Assembly (NCBI GenBank): GCA_963575645.1 | Contig: OY754466.1 | Coordinates: 7,108,001-7,172,000 of the forward strand | Direction: 5' to 3' | Length of the DNA stretch: 64,000 bases | Source: Xanthostigma xanthostigma | Taxonomy: Eukaryota > Arthropoda > Insecta > Raphidioptera > Raphidiidae | In this document: positions 11,275-22,787 of the stretch, in pieces | Layout: each line of letters begins with the position of its first letter | How positions within the stretch are numbered: position 1 is the first letter of the stretch | The notes under the pieces: generated by a model | What the model was told of the DNA's origin: nothing | Database searches by the model: none | Seen by the model: the letters and a program-made list of their open reading frames with translations, nothing else | Position numbers and translations under genes: made by a program

Positions 11275-11906
11275 CTAGCCGTAACCCGCGGCTTTGCACG
11301 CGATTGAGACGAAACACGAATGCATTCTCATTATTTAGCATAGTTCTTTCTCGACGTAGAGCCCCCTAATAACTTTCAAAATTGATGACTTTCACGTGAT
11401 CAACGTCCTGACAAACCTTCAAAATGACACCCATGTTGATTTTTAGATTATTTACCTCTTTTAATCCCCTGAAGGGGTTGTTTTTGAAAAAACATGAAAC
11501 ACGTGTTTATATATTTGTTAACAGAAGTAATTTTCGAATTGACATATCCATCTTATATGATTTCTCCATTGAAATTTAGAACCCATGTTACACCCTCGTA
11601 GGGGTTGAATTTTCAAAAATACGTTTCTAGCGGATGCCTACGTCATAATAACTATCTGTGTGCCAAATTTCAGCCCAATCCGTTGAGTGGTTTGAGCTGT
11701 GCGTTGATTCTCCTTGCAAGTTTTGAACCCCCGTTACACCCTTTTAGGGGTTGAGTTTTCAAAAATCTGTTCTTAGCGAATGCCTACGTCATAATAACTA
11801 TCTGTGTGCCAAATTTCAGCCCAATCCGTCCAGTGGTTTGAGCTGTGCATTGATAGATCAGTCAGTCAATCAGTCAGTCACGGTTTCATTTTATATATTT
11901 AGTAGA
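11275..11906 (-). mobile_element. Non-autonomous Helitron with internal ~140-bp duplication
   Basis: On the minus strand it begins A|TCTACTAAATATATAAAATG and ends in a GC-rich inverted segment, then GGCTAG|T. On the plus strand the interior is an imperfect tandem duplication (about 11582-11712 and 11725-11853) with CCTACGTCATAATAAC and GCCAAATTTCAGCCCAATCC in both units, and GTCAGTCA-type repeats near 11860. This is a common lepidopteran repeat type. Confidence 0.75.
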
Positions 11907-13524
11907 TAACAATTTATTGCACTTGCTTTTTTTGTTAAATAAATTCTTGCATCCAGCAAAGCTTAATTCAAATTCTTCTATCTTTATAATTAATTTGATG
12001 AAGCTCTCTGCAAATGCTCAAGTTTTAGAGAAATGTATTTTTTTTCGAAAAATACTCTGCTTAAAGTAATCTATTTAGTAACAGGTATTTTGGAACCGTT
12101 TCGCAAACCAAAAGTTTAACGTATTGTTACGAAATACCTGTTACTCAAGTCCTAAATGCAACGGGTCACGGGTAACGAAGAAATAATATTCTATCGATGA
12201 TGCAAGCTATGTTCCACCCTCTCTGCGAACTGTAATATTATCTTCACAGTCATGCGTAGTAGTTAAAACGAAACTGTTTTGTTTCGGTTCTGTGCGCATG
12301 CGTCGACTTTACACTGTTGAGTTCAGAATTGAAATTAGTTGCCGGTTCTTTAAAATTAAAACTAAAAAAGTAAAATTTTTAATTATTTATTTGATTTGAT
12401 TTTTATTAGTTTTGTGCAAATATTTTCTTATGTATAAAAGACGCACTAATTAAATTTTCAATTGTATAAAATAAATAATATTTGCAAAATGAATTTCGCC
12501 AAGTAAAACATTGAATCGTTTCAACTTGATAAAATTAACAAGTTCTCCAGTAAAATTTCCATATTCAATGCGGTAAAAGTAACATTTTGCAGCAGGACTA
12601 TTTTCATTGCTTTCATCACATTTGCACAAAACTAACAAAATTTTCCAGGTGAATATGAGAGTTCGAGAAAATTAATTACTTGAAGCTTTTCTCAATATTA
12701 AAACCATTTTCACTGCATATGGAAAATGCAATACACACCGTGTTTTCATTGCACATACAAGCTGGTCAGTAGCGTTACGAAAGACAGATGTAATAATCAT
12801 CTCTATTGTCGAGCGTCTATATAAGCTTCTCTCTAGGATATTACACTAGGCACCGACACAGGGTACCACCACAAAAGGAGAATATTTTTTTGCTAGCTAT
12901 TTCGGTTATTAGATTTGTGATTAAAATTTATAGTAGAAGAGCCGAACCTAAATCGACCTTCACCGAGCTGATAATAGAATGAAACATATTTTATCATGAA
13001 TTTAGTATATTAGAAAATATATTAAAAATGCGTTAGCTAAAAAAATCCTGGACAGACTATTTTTAAATTTTTTAAAAAATGTTTTTTTATTAAATGTTGC
13101 AACATCAAGATAATAAGAAAATTTTGTCCTGACTTGAAGTATAAAACGTATAGAATGTGCAGCCGTTGGGTTGTCTATTATTTACCTGGGCGAACTACTG
13201 GGTTGTCAGGTATAAACAGGTATGTCGATGCAAGTTACTTTCACTTGATTGGATAACAGAAAAAATTTTATATCATCATAAGCGCTGTTTTATTGCGAAC
13301 ACGTTGATATAGGGTTGTCTGCGAAAAATTCGGTTCTATTAGGGGTTTGCGAATTTTAAAAATTTTAATTATGACGCGCGCAGAAGTGTGTGACAGAGAG
13401 ATCCGAGGTAAGTAACTGTGTAATAATAAAGGACCTAACATCGCAGTCGCTTGTGATGGCACCCTGAATATTAGAAAGTGCTCGGTATGTAAACTTTCTA
13501 ATATAATTTTAGAATATTCTATGA
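11907..13524. other. No gene recognised
   Basis: AT-rich. It contains a 14-bp-arm stem (AGTAACAGGTATTT near 12078, complement near 12132) and no convincing coding frame. Confidence 0.45.
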
Positions 13525-13787
13525 CAGGGGTGGGTAAATCTTTTGATCGTCGGGCCACATTGCGGATGAAAATTTGACAGTGGGCCAAATAATTTCTTTT
13601 TCTAATTTTAAATATAGTTTTTTGAAACAACAATTTCAAGTTTTTAAACACAATTTACTATTTTTCTAAAATATTTTTTATGCGCCAATTTATATTGGCA
13701 AACAGTAATATTTGTGCTTTTAATAATCACTTATAAAATGCTTCGCGGGCCGGATCCGGTCCGCGGGCCGCCATTTTCCCAGATCTG
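13525..13787. mobile_element. hAT-type MITE, 263 bp
   Basis: Terminal repeats are CAGGGGTGGGTAAA and, reversed from the right end, CAGATCTGGGAAAA. Target duplication is TTCTATGA (13517-13524) against TTCTATAA (13788-13795), 7 of 8. The 'gggccgcgggcc'-type GC-rich stretch near the right end is typical of this hAT group. Confidence 0.85.
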
Positions 13788-14241
13788 TTCTATAACGAAG
13801 TCTTAAATATGCTAAACTGGTACATAAATAAAAATTATATCAGCATAAGTTTGTGTGAGGTCGTGATAAAAAATAAATTTATCGCCGCCACTGTTTTTAA
13901 TAGAGATCATATCAAGTATCACCTTTCATATATTGTGTTTATACAGGGAAGTGATGAAAAATTTCATTCGGACGTTGCTGAAGATTTAAAAACTTCATAT
14001 TGCACCACAAGGGCCGAAAGTGTGATGTCACCATATTTATTTAATTAATTTATTTATTTATTTAGGAATTTTCATACAGGCATAGCCCAGTTACAGAAAA
14101 TCAAGAACGTTTATATGCAAGTTTAAGTTCACTTGGTTGTCAATATGATTATGTAATAATTTATATAAGAACGCACAAGCAGCAAATTCCCTACGAATTT
14201 TAAGTGATGTACAAGAGTGAATTTGTAATAAGTCAATATAC
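13788..14241. other. No gene; small repeat fragment
   Basis: A CACCACAAGGGCCGAAAG word near 14003 also occurs in the 61.9 kb piggyBac-like MITE. An 79-codon open frame here shows no recognisable domain. Confidence 0.4.
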
Positions 14242-14496
14242 CTAATTCATATATTTGGGATAAATCCCGGTTATTTTAAATGTCAGAAATCTAAGAAATT
14301 TACTCTGTACTCTTTCAATATTATTTATGGTGATATCATAATAGGGATCCCAAATCAGGCTTGCAAATTCCAATTTGGATCTGACATATGCATTAAATAG
14401 TTTGATTAAGGAATTAGGATCAGAAAAGTATTGACAACTCCTAAAAATAAATCCTAACATATACCGAGCATAGGAATAAAATCGCAATCGAACCAT
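14242..14496 (-). pseudogene. LINE reverse transcriptase, C-terminal fragment
   Basis: An 84-residue frame contains the tail of a non-LTR reverse transcriptase: LGFIFRSC, then YVRSKLEFASLIWDP, then IERVQSKFLRFL. That order (thumb-region VRS-LE-a-xW followed by E-xVQ-xKF) is characteristic of Jockey/CR1-like LINEs in arthropods. The catalytic YADD part is absent. The frame is fused upstream (to the right) to unrelated sequence that is also present at 0.84 and 56.9 kb, so the truncated arrangement was copied rather than produced here. Not functional. Confidence 0.65.
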
Positions 14497-14745
14497 TAAG
14501 GTGTAAAGATATATTTCTGTATATAAGAATTGGGGTATCCAGAAGGGACCTGGCTTAAGAAATTTCTAGCTTGCCCCCTCCTGGGCCAAAAGCTGGGTAC
14601 GCCCATGTTAACGTCATAGAAAAAGACAAAGTATGCAAGTACATCAACAAATCCTATCATCGGAGAAATCAGGGAATTACGTCGAAGAAAGAGACGCAGA
14701 TATATTTTCGACACCGCACATTGAGTAGATAGACAATGATTCATA
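14242..14745 (-). mobile_element. Chimeric LINE-like element, copy 2
   Basis: It consists of a ~230-bp 5' segment (14510-14745) shared with 0.84 and 56.9 kb, including the GTACCCAGC / CCAGGAGGGGGC block, joined to the reverse-transcriptase tail. The 0.84 kb copy shares the same junction but has only ~22 bp of the RT part. Confidence 0.55.
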
Positions 14746-15082
14746 TACTTAGTTAATTAATAAATATATGGATATCACACTTTCAACAAGTGTGGTGTAT
14801 TCTATTTTTTTTTTTTTTTTATTTAGAATAGAAAATACAGAAGAAAAAAAAATACAATATATAAACAAAAAAGGAAAGAAGAAAAACAAGAAAATAAAAA
14901 AACTAGTGCATCAACGTAGCGTTATTAGCACTAATGTAAGGTAAGTATAATTATTGTTAATATAGGTTATTATAGGTTAAAGGATATGACAGTTAAGGTA
15001 AGTGATTATATTTATTCTATTTTTCTTCATACCTCAGTCGTAAGCACGCTTATTAAATACATTCGGCTCTTGTTTGTAGAAA

Positions 15083-15281
15083 GTAGGTAATCTTCAAAAC
15101 TACTCATCCGATTGCAAAAAAATTTTCACTAATATTTAGAATAGACCTTCAGGATGGACATAGGCTACATATTATCGCGTTAAAATAAAAGCGCTTTTCG
15201 TGGAGACCAATTTTGCAACGTAAGTCGACGAAAAAACGGTGGCAATCTACAAATTCAGACGAAGCCTGATCGGGCCACTAG
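15083..15281 (+). mobile_element. Helitron B, internally deleted, 3' end intact
   Basis: It starts within the B-family 5' block (TAATCTTCAAAACTACTCAT) and ends GGGCCACTAG|T. It is missing the extreme 5' terminus and the long interior of the 10.0 kb copy. It shares CTTTTCGTGGAGACCAATTT with 49.4 and 62.9 kb. Confidence 0.65.
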
Positions 15282-15839
15282 TTTTGTACAAATGTAAATT
15301 TTAAAAATTAAAATAAAATGCGTAAGGACCCCAGTTTCCGTCGTGTGTGCACAAACCGACGCACCTCTTTTTTTTTATTAAGCGCTTCCGCAGCACCAAG
15401 ACCTTATTACTTAGTTTTCATTGTGTAGAAAGAAACCTATTAACGATATTAAATAGAAATGAAAAACTACATGCAGCGCCCAGAAAAGCAGAGCATGCAT
15501 TTTTTTAAAATATCTATGCAATTTATGCAAGCCATATTTCACTTCCCGACATAGAATGTTTTATGTTGCATTAAAGTTATCTCAAAATTATGGATCAACC
15601 ATTTTCTCTATTTATTTTTATTAATTTCTATTTGCGGAATTTACGTTGCGGTCTTAATTTTAATTAAGGTAATGAAATCACTCCACACATTGAAATTTTG
15701 TAATTATTATAATAGATGCAAAATTTAATGTAACCCATTTGAATATGTAAGGTCACCAACAGCTAAAGTTAGTTGGCCCTGGCACTAATTCATATTTTCA
15801 ATTTATTTTATTATTAATTCTTTTTTATAAAACAATAAT
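15282..15839. other. No gene recognised
   Basis: AT-rich, nothing recognised. Confidence 0.5.
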
Positions 15840-16260
15840 AATATACATAGGTAAGCATACAGAATAATTTTTAAGTTGATTCTTTTTTTCAACAGTGTGT
15901 AGAAATCAAATAGACGAACAAATGTTTCAAGTATACTTTTTTATCAAAAAATGAAAGATAAACGAGCTTTCCAAGTTTTATTAAATTTTATCAAATTTTG
16001 AGGTCGGATCTGGCGTTATGTTATGTCACTATGGAAATATGTTATGTCACTATGGAAATATGTTATGTCACTATCAAGTATTCACTGAAATTGTTAGCAG
16101 TTGTCTCCGTTTTGTTGGACACAAAGATGCGTGCGTCGTAGCCATGCTTGCAGTGGCAATAAGGGCCTTCCGCGAATTATTTGGGATGCATTTTCGATTC
16201 GTGCTATCATTTCTTCGCGTGTGTTAACCGAGCCTTTGAATTAAATAAAATTTAAAAACT
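15840..16260 (+). mobile_element. Repeat family H, copy 1, with 21-bp tandem triplet
   Basis: Matches 51.41-51.84 kb across most of its length. The word GTGTGTAGAAATCAAATAGA near the left matches, in reverse, the right end of the other copy, so the family probably has inverted ends. A 21-bp unit (ATGTTATGTCACTATGGAAAT) is repeated nearly three times at 16018-16074, in a single open frame, while the 51 kb copy has a shorter version. Superfamily unknown; the short frame has no known domain. Confidence 0.6.
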
Positions 16261-16782
16261 AATTAAACTCTTATTTTATTGATAAAGAACTTATTTAAAT
16301 GTTAACTTTGTAATGCACTCTGAAAGTCCATAAAAATCCTCGTTTATTTTGAATGCGGTCACATAAATATGACCCCTTAATTGTGACTCATAACCAAAAC
16401 AAAAACCGCGTTGTGACAAAAACAGAAGAGTAAAAAAACGAGCTGCAGAGGTCCTCTTTTTTTCAAATTCAAATCCCCAACCTCCGAAAGCTGAAGATTA
16501 TTTTTTAATAACACCACCGCACTACAATAGGCGGCATCATAAAAATAATGCAAAAAAGTAGCAAAACACATAATAAATATGCATTTAATATTACATTATG
16601 AGAAATAAGCTAGAATTTTTTTACAATTTACAAAATATATAGATACCATTGTAGTGTTACAAGGGCCGGTATGATTATTCTCTGTGAAAAATATGCTGCT
16701 CAAGGGTTCAGTAGCGGAACAGCGAAATTTAAGATATAATCATTGAGATTCCCGGTATAAGAAGAATTTATAGACAAGCATT
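16261..16782. other. No gene recognised
   Basis: AT-rich; nothing recognised. Confidence 0.5.
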
Positions 16783-17606
16783 TCAGAGATATATAAAGCT
16801 GAAGAGTTTGTTTGTTTGTTTGGTTGAACGCGCTAATCTCAGAAACTACTGGTTCGAATTGAAAACATTTTTTTTGTTGCATAGCCTATTTATCGAGGAA
16901 GGCTATAGGCTATATAATATCACGCTACGACCAATTGTAGCGGAACATGAATGAAAAATGTTGCAAGATGTATCTCAAAATTAGTCCGTTCGACAAATAT
17001 TATCAGGTGAAATGCCTTAACTAAATATTGCAATATTAGCGCGTCACGTTCACAAGCTCGGATAGCTCAGTCGGTAGAGCGCAAGACTCTTAATTCCAGG
17101 GTCTTGGGTTCAAGCCCCGCGTCGGCGAATATATTTTTATTTTTATTATTTTCTACATTGCTTTCTTCTAAGGCTTACATTTCAATTTTTTAAAATTTTA
17201 TTACGACTAATTAAAATTAAATAAATCTAATTAATAGCTCAATTAAACAACTATAGGTACCTATATAAAAATAATTTTCCTACAGTGTTTTCAATTAAAT
17301 ATTTATTCTTTATATATTTATTCATCTTAGTTTACCGAGATGAATGTTGTGTCCCAATTTCATGATGATCGGAGTTAACGTTCAAAAGTTTTTGCTGGAC
17401 GGACAAATTTTGAGTTACACTGCAACATTTTCCATTAATGCTCCGCTCCTATTGGTCGTAGCGTGATATTATATAGCCTATAGCCTTCCTCGATAAATGG
17501 GCTATCTAACAAAAAAAATGTTTTCAATTCGAACCAGTAGTTCTTGAGATTAGCGCGTTTAACCAAACAAACAAACAAACTCTTCAGCTTTATATATTAG
17601 TATAGA
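16783..17606. mobile_element. Two Helitron-A copies back to back (5' ends outward), with tRNA-Lys module
   Basis: The left part reads forward from a diverged Helitron 5' end through TATATAAAGCTGAAGAG, the GCGCGCTAATCTCAG-like block and the tRNA-Lys-like module to a point near 17410. The right part is a reversed 5' half ending TATAGA|T (complement of A|TCTATA). Together they look like ~190-bp terminal inverted repeats, but comparison with the complete copy at 45.2 kb shows each arm is a Helitron 5' end and no 3' CTAG hairpin is present. Confidence 0.7.
17056..17128 (+). tRNA. tRNA-Lys(CTT)-like relic inside Helitron A
   Basis: The sequence TAGCTCAGTCGGTAGAGC followed by GACTCTTAAT is the D-arm and anticodon loop of tRNA-Lys(CTT), and GGGTTCAAGCCCC is the T-arm. 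The acceptor stem and anticodon stem do not pair properly, and the identical genomic context in other Helitron-A copies shows it is a captured or derived module, not a free tRNA gene. It retains recognisable A and B boxes. Confidence 0.6.
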
Positions 17607-17742
17607 TTATCTATCGATTTGAAATTTCACAATGCTTTTCTTATAGATAAATACATTTGTGTTGTCTCAATCTAAGGACAAATCAAATTTTTTGACAACG
17701 CTTTCTGCAACCCGGCATTAATATCATGAACACTATAAGGTT

Positions 17743-17796
17743 CGTTCCAAGCAGCCAGCGAACGGTTTCGAAACCGTTCGCTGGCTGCTTGGAACG
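17743..17796. repeat. Perfect 54-bp palindrome, no spacer
   Basis: The two 27-bp halves are exact reverse complements around the centre TTTCGAAA. It is clearly more GC-rich than its surroundings (GCAGCCAGCGAACGG arms). No mobile-element features seen. See findings. Confidence 0.92.
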
Positions 17797-17799
17797 AGC

Positions 17800-18271
17800 T
17801 TTAGTAAACAGTTTATTCAGGTATTGTACAAAAACTGCCTACGCGGTATTATGTTTTCAAAATAGCATCTTATGTAACTTTTAAGATAAAATAAATACAG
17901 TTTTTTTTTGCGCTAAAAATATACGAAACACATTTTCAAAAAGGCTGCCCACTTCAACGGCCTATCACTGTGAGAAGCTTAGAATATTTCTTTCTGTCAG
18001 ACAGTTTATTCAGGCATAAAATGTACAGAGAGTGTTATTTCTTTTCAAAACTTTTTTGTCTTCCTGGCCAACACAAAGTACTTATACAGAAGCAAAGAGC
18101 AGAAATGCATGTAGATCTGAATAAAATATTTGTATCACGTCATGAACAATCGGGGAGCTCAGTGAACTTGGGGAGATCACAGCACACCACGAGTACAGTG
18201 AAACACAAATAAGTCGCAATAATTTTGGATTAAAAAAAAAATTTCAGCCAAAAATATTGAAAATTAACAAA
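17800..18271. other. No gene recognised
   Basis: An 80-codon open frame at 17970-18212 lacks any domain I recognise. Confidence 0.4.
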
Positions 18272-18525
18272 TCTATAAAGCTGAAGAGTTTGTTTGTTTG
18301 GTTGGTTGAACGCGCTAATCTCAGGAACTACTGGTTCAAATTGAAAAAAAAAATTTTGTTGGATAGCCCATTTATTGAGGAAGGCTATAGGCTATATAAT
18401 ATCACGCTATAACCAACAGAAGCGGAGCATCAATGAAAAATGTTGCAAAATGTATCTCAAAAATAAGCTTCTATTCAGGTGAAATGCTTTAACCAAATAT
18501 ACCAATATTAGCTAACTTATTTCTT
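18272..18525 (+). mobile_element. Helitron A, 5' fragment
   Basis: It begins A|TCTATAAAGCTGAAGAG (an 8-base deletion relative to the usual 5' end), continues through the CTCAGGAACTACTGG and GGCTATAGGCTATATAAT blocks and stops just before the position of the tRNA-Lys-like module in other copies. Confidence 0.7.
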
Positions 18526-20189
18526 TTTGACTGGCATTCAGAACAAAAGAACAACTAATTTTCTTTACTTTTAAAATATTTCCGAAACTAAGTTTACAAA
18601 AAATCTTTTTACGTAACTTTTTTGCAAAAATAAATAGAATAATAACAGTAACGAAAATTTGTACAAAGGTAATGATATGTAAACCAGGCAATACTTCTAT
18701 TAGAATTTCTAATTTAACTCTTCCTCAGGTCACGGCAAGGCGCATCGATCGATTTTTTTATTTTAATTTTAATTATAAATGATCCAGAGTTCACTGACTG
18801 TCATTTCAAAAATTCATTTTTGTTTTCCTGTCATTTTTTCATGCATGGATAACGATTTTGTGTTCAAGCGATCAATGTTAACAAAATTTATTATTTTTAT
18901 AGTTAATAATAATATTTACTACTGAAAAGTGTTTTGGATTGTTTGTGGAAAAGTGAGACTCTACACTTTTTTCTGGTAATAACAAGGTAAGAAATCTGTT
19001 TTTATTAATTTAATATTCCCTTCAGTAAAATATATCCAAACAACAATATGCTCATGTAATATTCCAAGTATTTTATATAAATATAATATCCAAAAAAATA
19101 TGCATTACATATTTTTAGATACATTTCTTAAAAATTCTTGTTGACTTGAAACCAAATTATTATAATTTTGTCCAATATGCAACCCATTTTTAGAACAGTT
19201 TTAATTCAAGTTTTTCTCAGGATTCGCTTTAATCTTCTGAGTCGCAGGTTCACGTTATGAATATTAGAATATGCAACAGCTGCAGTAGATGGAACTAATT
19301 CACAGGCCCCGGTTCGAATTTATATGTCTGCGAAATTAAATCACTGGATAATTTTTTTCATGTTTGAGATCAAATATTTCTTTTTTATAAATGGACTTCC
19401 ATAGCTAATATTTTAAAAAAGATGAAATATTTACCATAAATAAAGTTAAAAATTTGTAAAATAATATTCAATTGATTATGAAACTGTAAATAAGAAATTA
19501 GTCTAAATAAATCATCATTTTAAAGAGAATAGTAAGAATATATATTATTCTAAACCTACAAATATTATCCTTTCAGGTGTCTATTCAATTTATTTTTTTA
19601 AAATGAATTGATAATCCAATTGATAATTTTAATAATTATCATTTTAGTACCTGGGAATAGGGGGCTTGTAATAGTCTAATAGAGGAATCATGGAAATGCC
19701 AGGCACTGCTAGTAGCATCAGTAACGCCATTAGCATCAGTGACCTGAGGAAGAACTAAAAATTAAATTTGACCTTGAACGTCAAGTGAACTATCTATAAA
19801 ACTATATAATCTATGATGTAAACTAGCTCCTGATTTTAAGAGCTTCGTGGTGCCAGGGTTCTGTGTTCTATTTTCCTGTGTTACTTGTGCATTCACAGTT
19901 CTCGAAAATACGTCAGATGAATAAAATAACAGGTGGAAACTACATTCATAAGTTTTCTTATATCTTCACACAGAAACAGACATTGAAAGAAAAACACAAA
20001 AAAATAAAATACTTAACCTCTATGACTCTATTGTGCTCTACCTGTGCAGAGGATAAGCGCATTGGCGCATTGAATCAAATGACGATCGTCGTTTCGACAT
20101 GCACTTGTTTTAAAAAAAAAGTGAACCGCTATTAAACCCACAGCCTACTTAATACACTGGGTTGTTAACCGTATAGGATTTGGATTATA
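18526..20189. other. No gene recognised in 1.7 kb
   Basis: AT-rich. A T-arm-like phrase GGTTCGAATT near 19311 stands alone without a matching tRNA body. A 90-codon frame at 19863-20135 has no recognisable domain. Confidence 0.45.
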
Positions 20190-20801
20190 GTTAAAAAAAA
20201 ATTCCAGCCAATGGGGCGACGGGACCATTCCAACTTTAAAAATGTTGACATTTGATTATGATAAAGAAAATTAAATTTCTGATATCGCGTGAGGTGACGC
20301 GGGTAATGGCTATTCGTTGCCATGGTTACCTACATATGTTCCACGTCATGTAAAAATTAATCAAAACATGCCTAACTAGTTTATTACCGACAGATCCATA
20401 AAACAAAAGAGCGGCTGATTTCGTTTTATTTTCAAAATATTTCCGAAACTATAAAGTTTAGAAAAACATTTTTTAACAAAACTTTCTTGAGAAAATAAAT
20501 AGAATAATAAGCCGTTATGAAAAGTATACCATTATTATATAAGAAACACCGTTTTAGCATATATTACCTCTTCTGCAAATGCGCCGATTTTTCCATACCA
20601 AATATCCTCCCAAAATTTGGTTTCAATCCGCTCATCCGTTTGACCTGTATCGTGTTCACAGACTAACAGACGCACAGAGTGTTTCCAAAAATATGTTTTT
20701 CGGATTCGGGGGACCTCAAAACGGAAAGATATTGTAAAATTTTTGAAAAGTGATTTTTGACCTAAACTAGTACCATTCCCCACTTGTGGGTTGGAATGGT
20801 A
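20190..20801 (-). mobile_element. Repeat family F, copy 2, near complete
   Basis: Reverse orientation relative to 8.47 kb. The right end is a 31-bp near-palindrome (20771-20801, ACCATTCC...GGAATGGT), and the other end carries ATTCCAGCCAATGGGGCGAC. Both termini therefore contain GGAATGGT, suggesting inverted ends of a DNA element. A minus-strand frame (20535-20783) crosses it but has no known domain. Confidence 0.65.
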
Positions 20802-22379
20802 AAAAATCTACTTTTTTTATTCTTTTAAGACACCGATGAGACAATGACACTGAATAAAAAATTGATTGAGCAATCAACACATTTTATTATTTACTCTGCT
20901 CTATTTATGAAGAACCTGTTAAAAGTTTTTTTTTTATTTATTCTGATATAGAAAGTTATGATTATTCACCACCTAGAAGTTTATAAAAAGTTTTACACGA
21001 GGGAAAAACTTCCAACAACTTTTTTTAAACTTTCTCCGAAAAATATAAATAAAATTGTATTTCTTCGATTTGAAAAGTGCAATATTTTTGCTAGCACGAT
21101 AACGATTTTTGACATCTTAAATTTATATAAACGTGAAAAAATGTATAAAATGGCGTTAAAATTGTTTGATTACGACGTGAACTAAATACATTTTTTATTT
21201 TATATTTTCAATAACGCAGCCCGCGACGCGATAGAAAACGATCAATTTGGAAACAATTCAACCTTGTTAGATATCGAATATTTTAATGTTGAATGTTGAA
21301 TGACACACTATTTACAGTGACTTAAACCATTCACATTGACGTCGTTGACAAAGATATAATATTGTAATAATAAACATTATTATTGTTAAGCTTTTATTAT
21401 ACTTTATAGTTTATCCGAAATGCGAATAATAAGATCAAAATCATATTAAAATGAGCTCAGAGCTGAGTGTGTATTGTGCTGTGCAATGCTTCGTGACTCC
21501 TGAGCATGACATGATGACAGTTCACACCTCTGCAGTTTGCACTTTTCTGTAGTGCGTAGGTACTGTCTAGTGTCGCTCCTTTGAACGACTCCCTCTTAGC
21601 GACTCTTTCTAGTGAGCGGAGCGCACGGAGCCAGCTCCCAATAAAGAGTCATGTGGACACATCACTACTTGGAACAGAGCTAACGTCACAAGGAACTGCT
21701 GTCTGTATATGAATTAATTAGAGATTCGTCGGGCGGTCGGGCGGAGATGCGTTAATTTGTTTTTATTATGTGAATTTTTATTATTTGTTTTATTTTATGT
21801 TCGGAATTTAGCACAGAAGAGAATCTCTAACGAGATTCTCCGATTAATTATGATTTTCAGTTATGGTTTTTCTGAGTTTTCAGTTTCGGTTTCGGTCCCT
21901 GCCTGATGTGAAAACTTCTTTAGCGGCGTTGTACACTTTTTTTGTAATGGGTAAAAAATGTTAAACTACTCGCGTCAGGTAAAGTAAGAACTGGGTGAGC
22001 GAGAAAACTGTCTAATTTATACAACGTTAGACATCTAGCGTTGAAATATCGTACCTACATAAAAATGCAATCTATGATACAAACCATTTTGATCGAAAAT
22101 TCGTCAGACGTTAATATTCAAGTTTTCACTTCTCCCGGCACTCCCGGAGTGCAAACCTTTTTTTTTTAAATTACTAAGCACACCCCTGGCTACCCTTATG
22201 AATCATTGTATAGCGTGAAAAAGAACCTTCATGCAAAGTATTAACAATATATTATAATTGAAAGTGTACGGCTTTTTAAGAAATTAACTCTCTCCCTCGT
22301 CTTCTATTGAGAAGCATTCAAAAGCAAATTTTCTAATTTATGACCTGAATAAAACGACTACAAATAACCTGTCAAACAT
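20802..22379. other. No gene; possible decayed hAT end at ~21650-21671
   Basis: A right-hand end GGACACATCACTA near 21671 resembles the hAT terminus at 59.99 kb, with a GGAGCCAGCTCCC stem nearby, but the left end was not found. A small stem GAGAATCTC/GAGATTCTC lies near 21820. A 75-codon AT-rich frame at 20958-21185 is unassigned. Confidence 0.35.
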
Positions 22380-22705
22380 TTTCGTCATATGAAATATTGA
22401 ATGCGAATTGCATATATAGAATGTCTAACAAAATGTGATCTACTTCAAAATGGTTCAGTGTTTATTAAAAGCAAACCGACTTCTCTGTTACCTTCTGATA
22501 TAACAGCACTTCAAGCCATACCAGTTTTTAAAAATAGATTAAAAACATTGTTGATAGACATGTGTCCATATGATTCTCATATACGATTTTAATTATGTAC
22601 CTATCTTAGTCTCATTTTTCGTATTTGTTATTTATATGGCGCTATTATACCTCTTGGGTCTCAATAAAGATGATATTCTATTCTATTCTAATAAATTGTT
22701 ACCTG
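22380..22705 (+). mobile_element. LINE 3' end, Jockey-like
   Basis: A short coding tail (22401-22592) with PVFKNRLKTLL, the kind of S/P-xFK-xRLK motif found at the C-terminus of Jockey/CR1-type reverse transcriptases, is followed by a 3' untranslated part with CTCAATAAAGATG and a (TTCTA)n tail. Everything upstream, including the catalytic domain, is missing. Confidence 0.6.
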
Positions 22706-22787
22706 CCCTCTCACTGTATTTTACCATTCCAACACCACAAGAAGGGAATGGTACTAATTTAGGTCAAGATTCACTTTTCAAATTTTT

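Noticed and set aside
13268-13651. 127-codon minus-strand frame
   Set aside because: It overlaps the hAT MITE end and AT-rich DNA; no domain.
16783-17606. A TIR-bearing MITE with ~190-bp terminal inverted repeats
   Set aside because: Comparison with 45221-45836 shows the arms are Helitron 5' ends in opposite orientation; no target duplication is present.
21600-21671. Complete hAT MITE
   Set aside because: Only the right end GGACACATCACTA is visible; no left end or duplication found.
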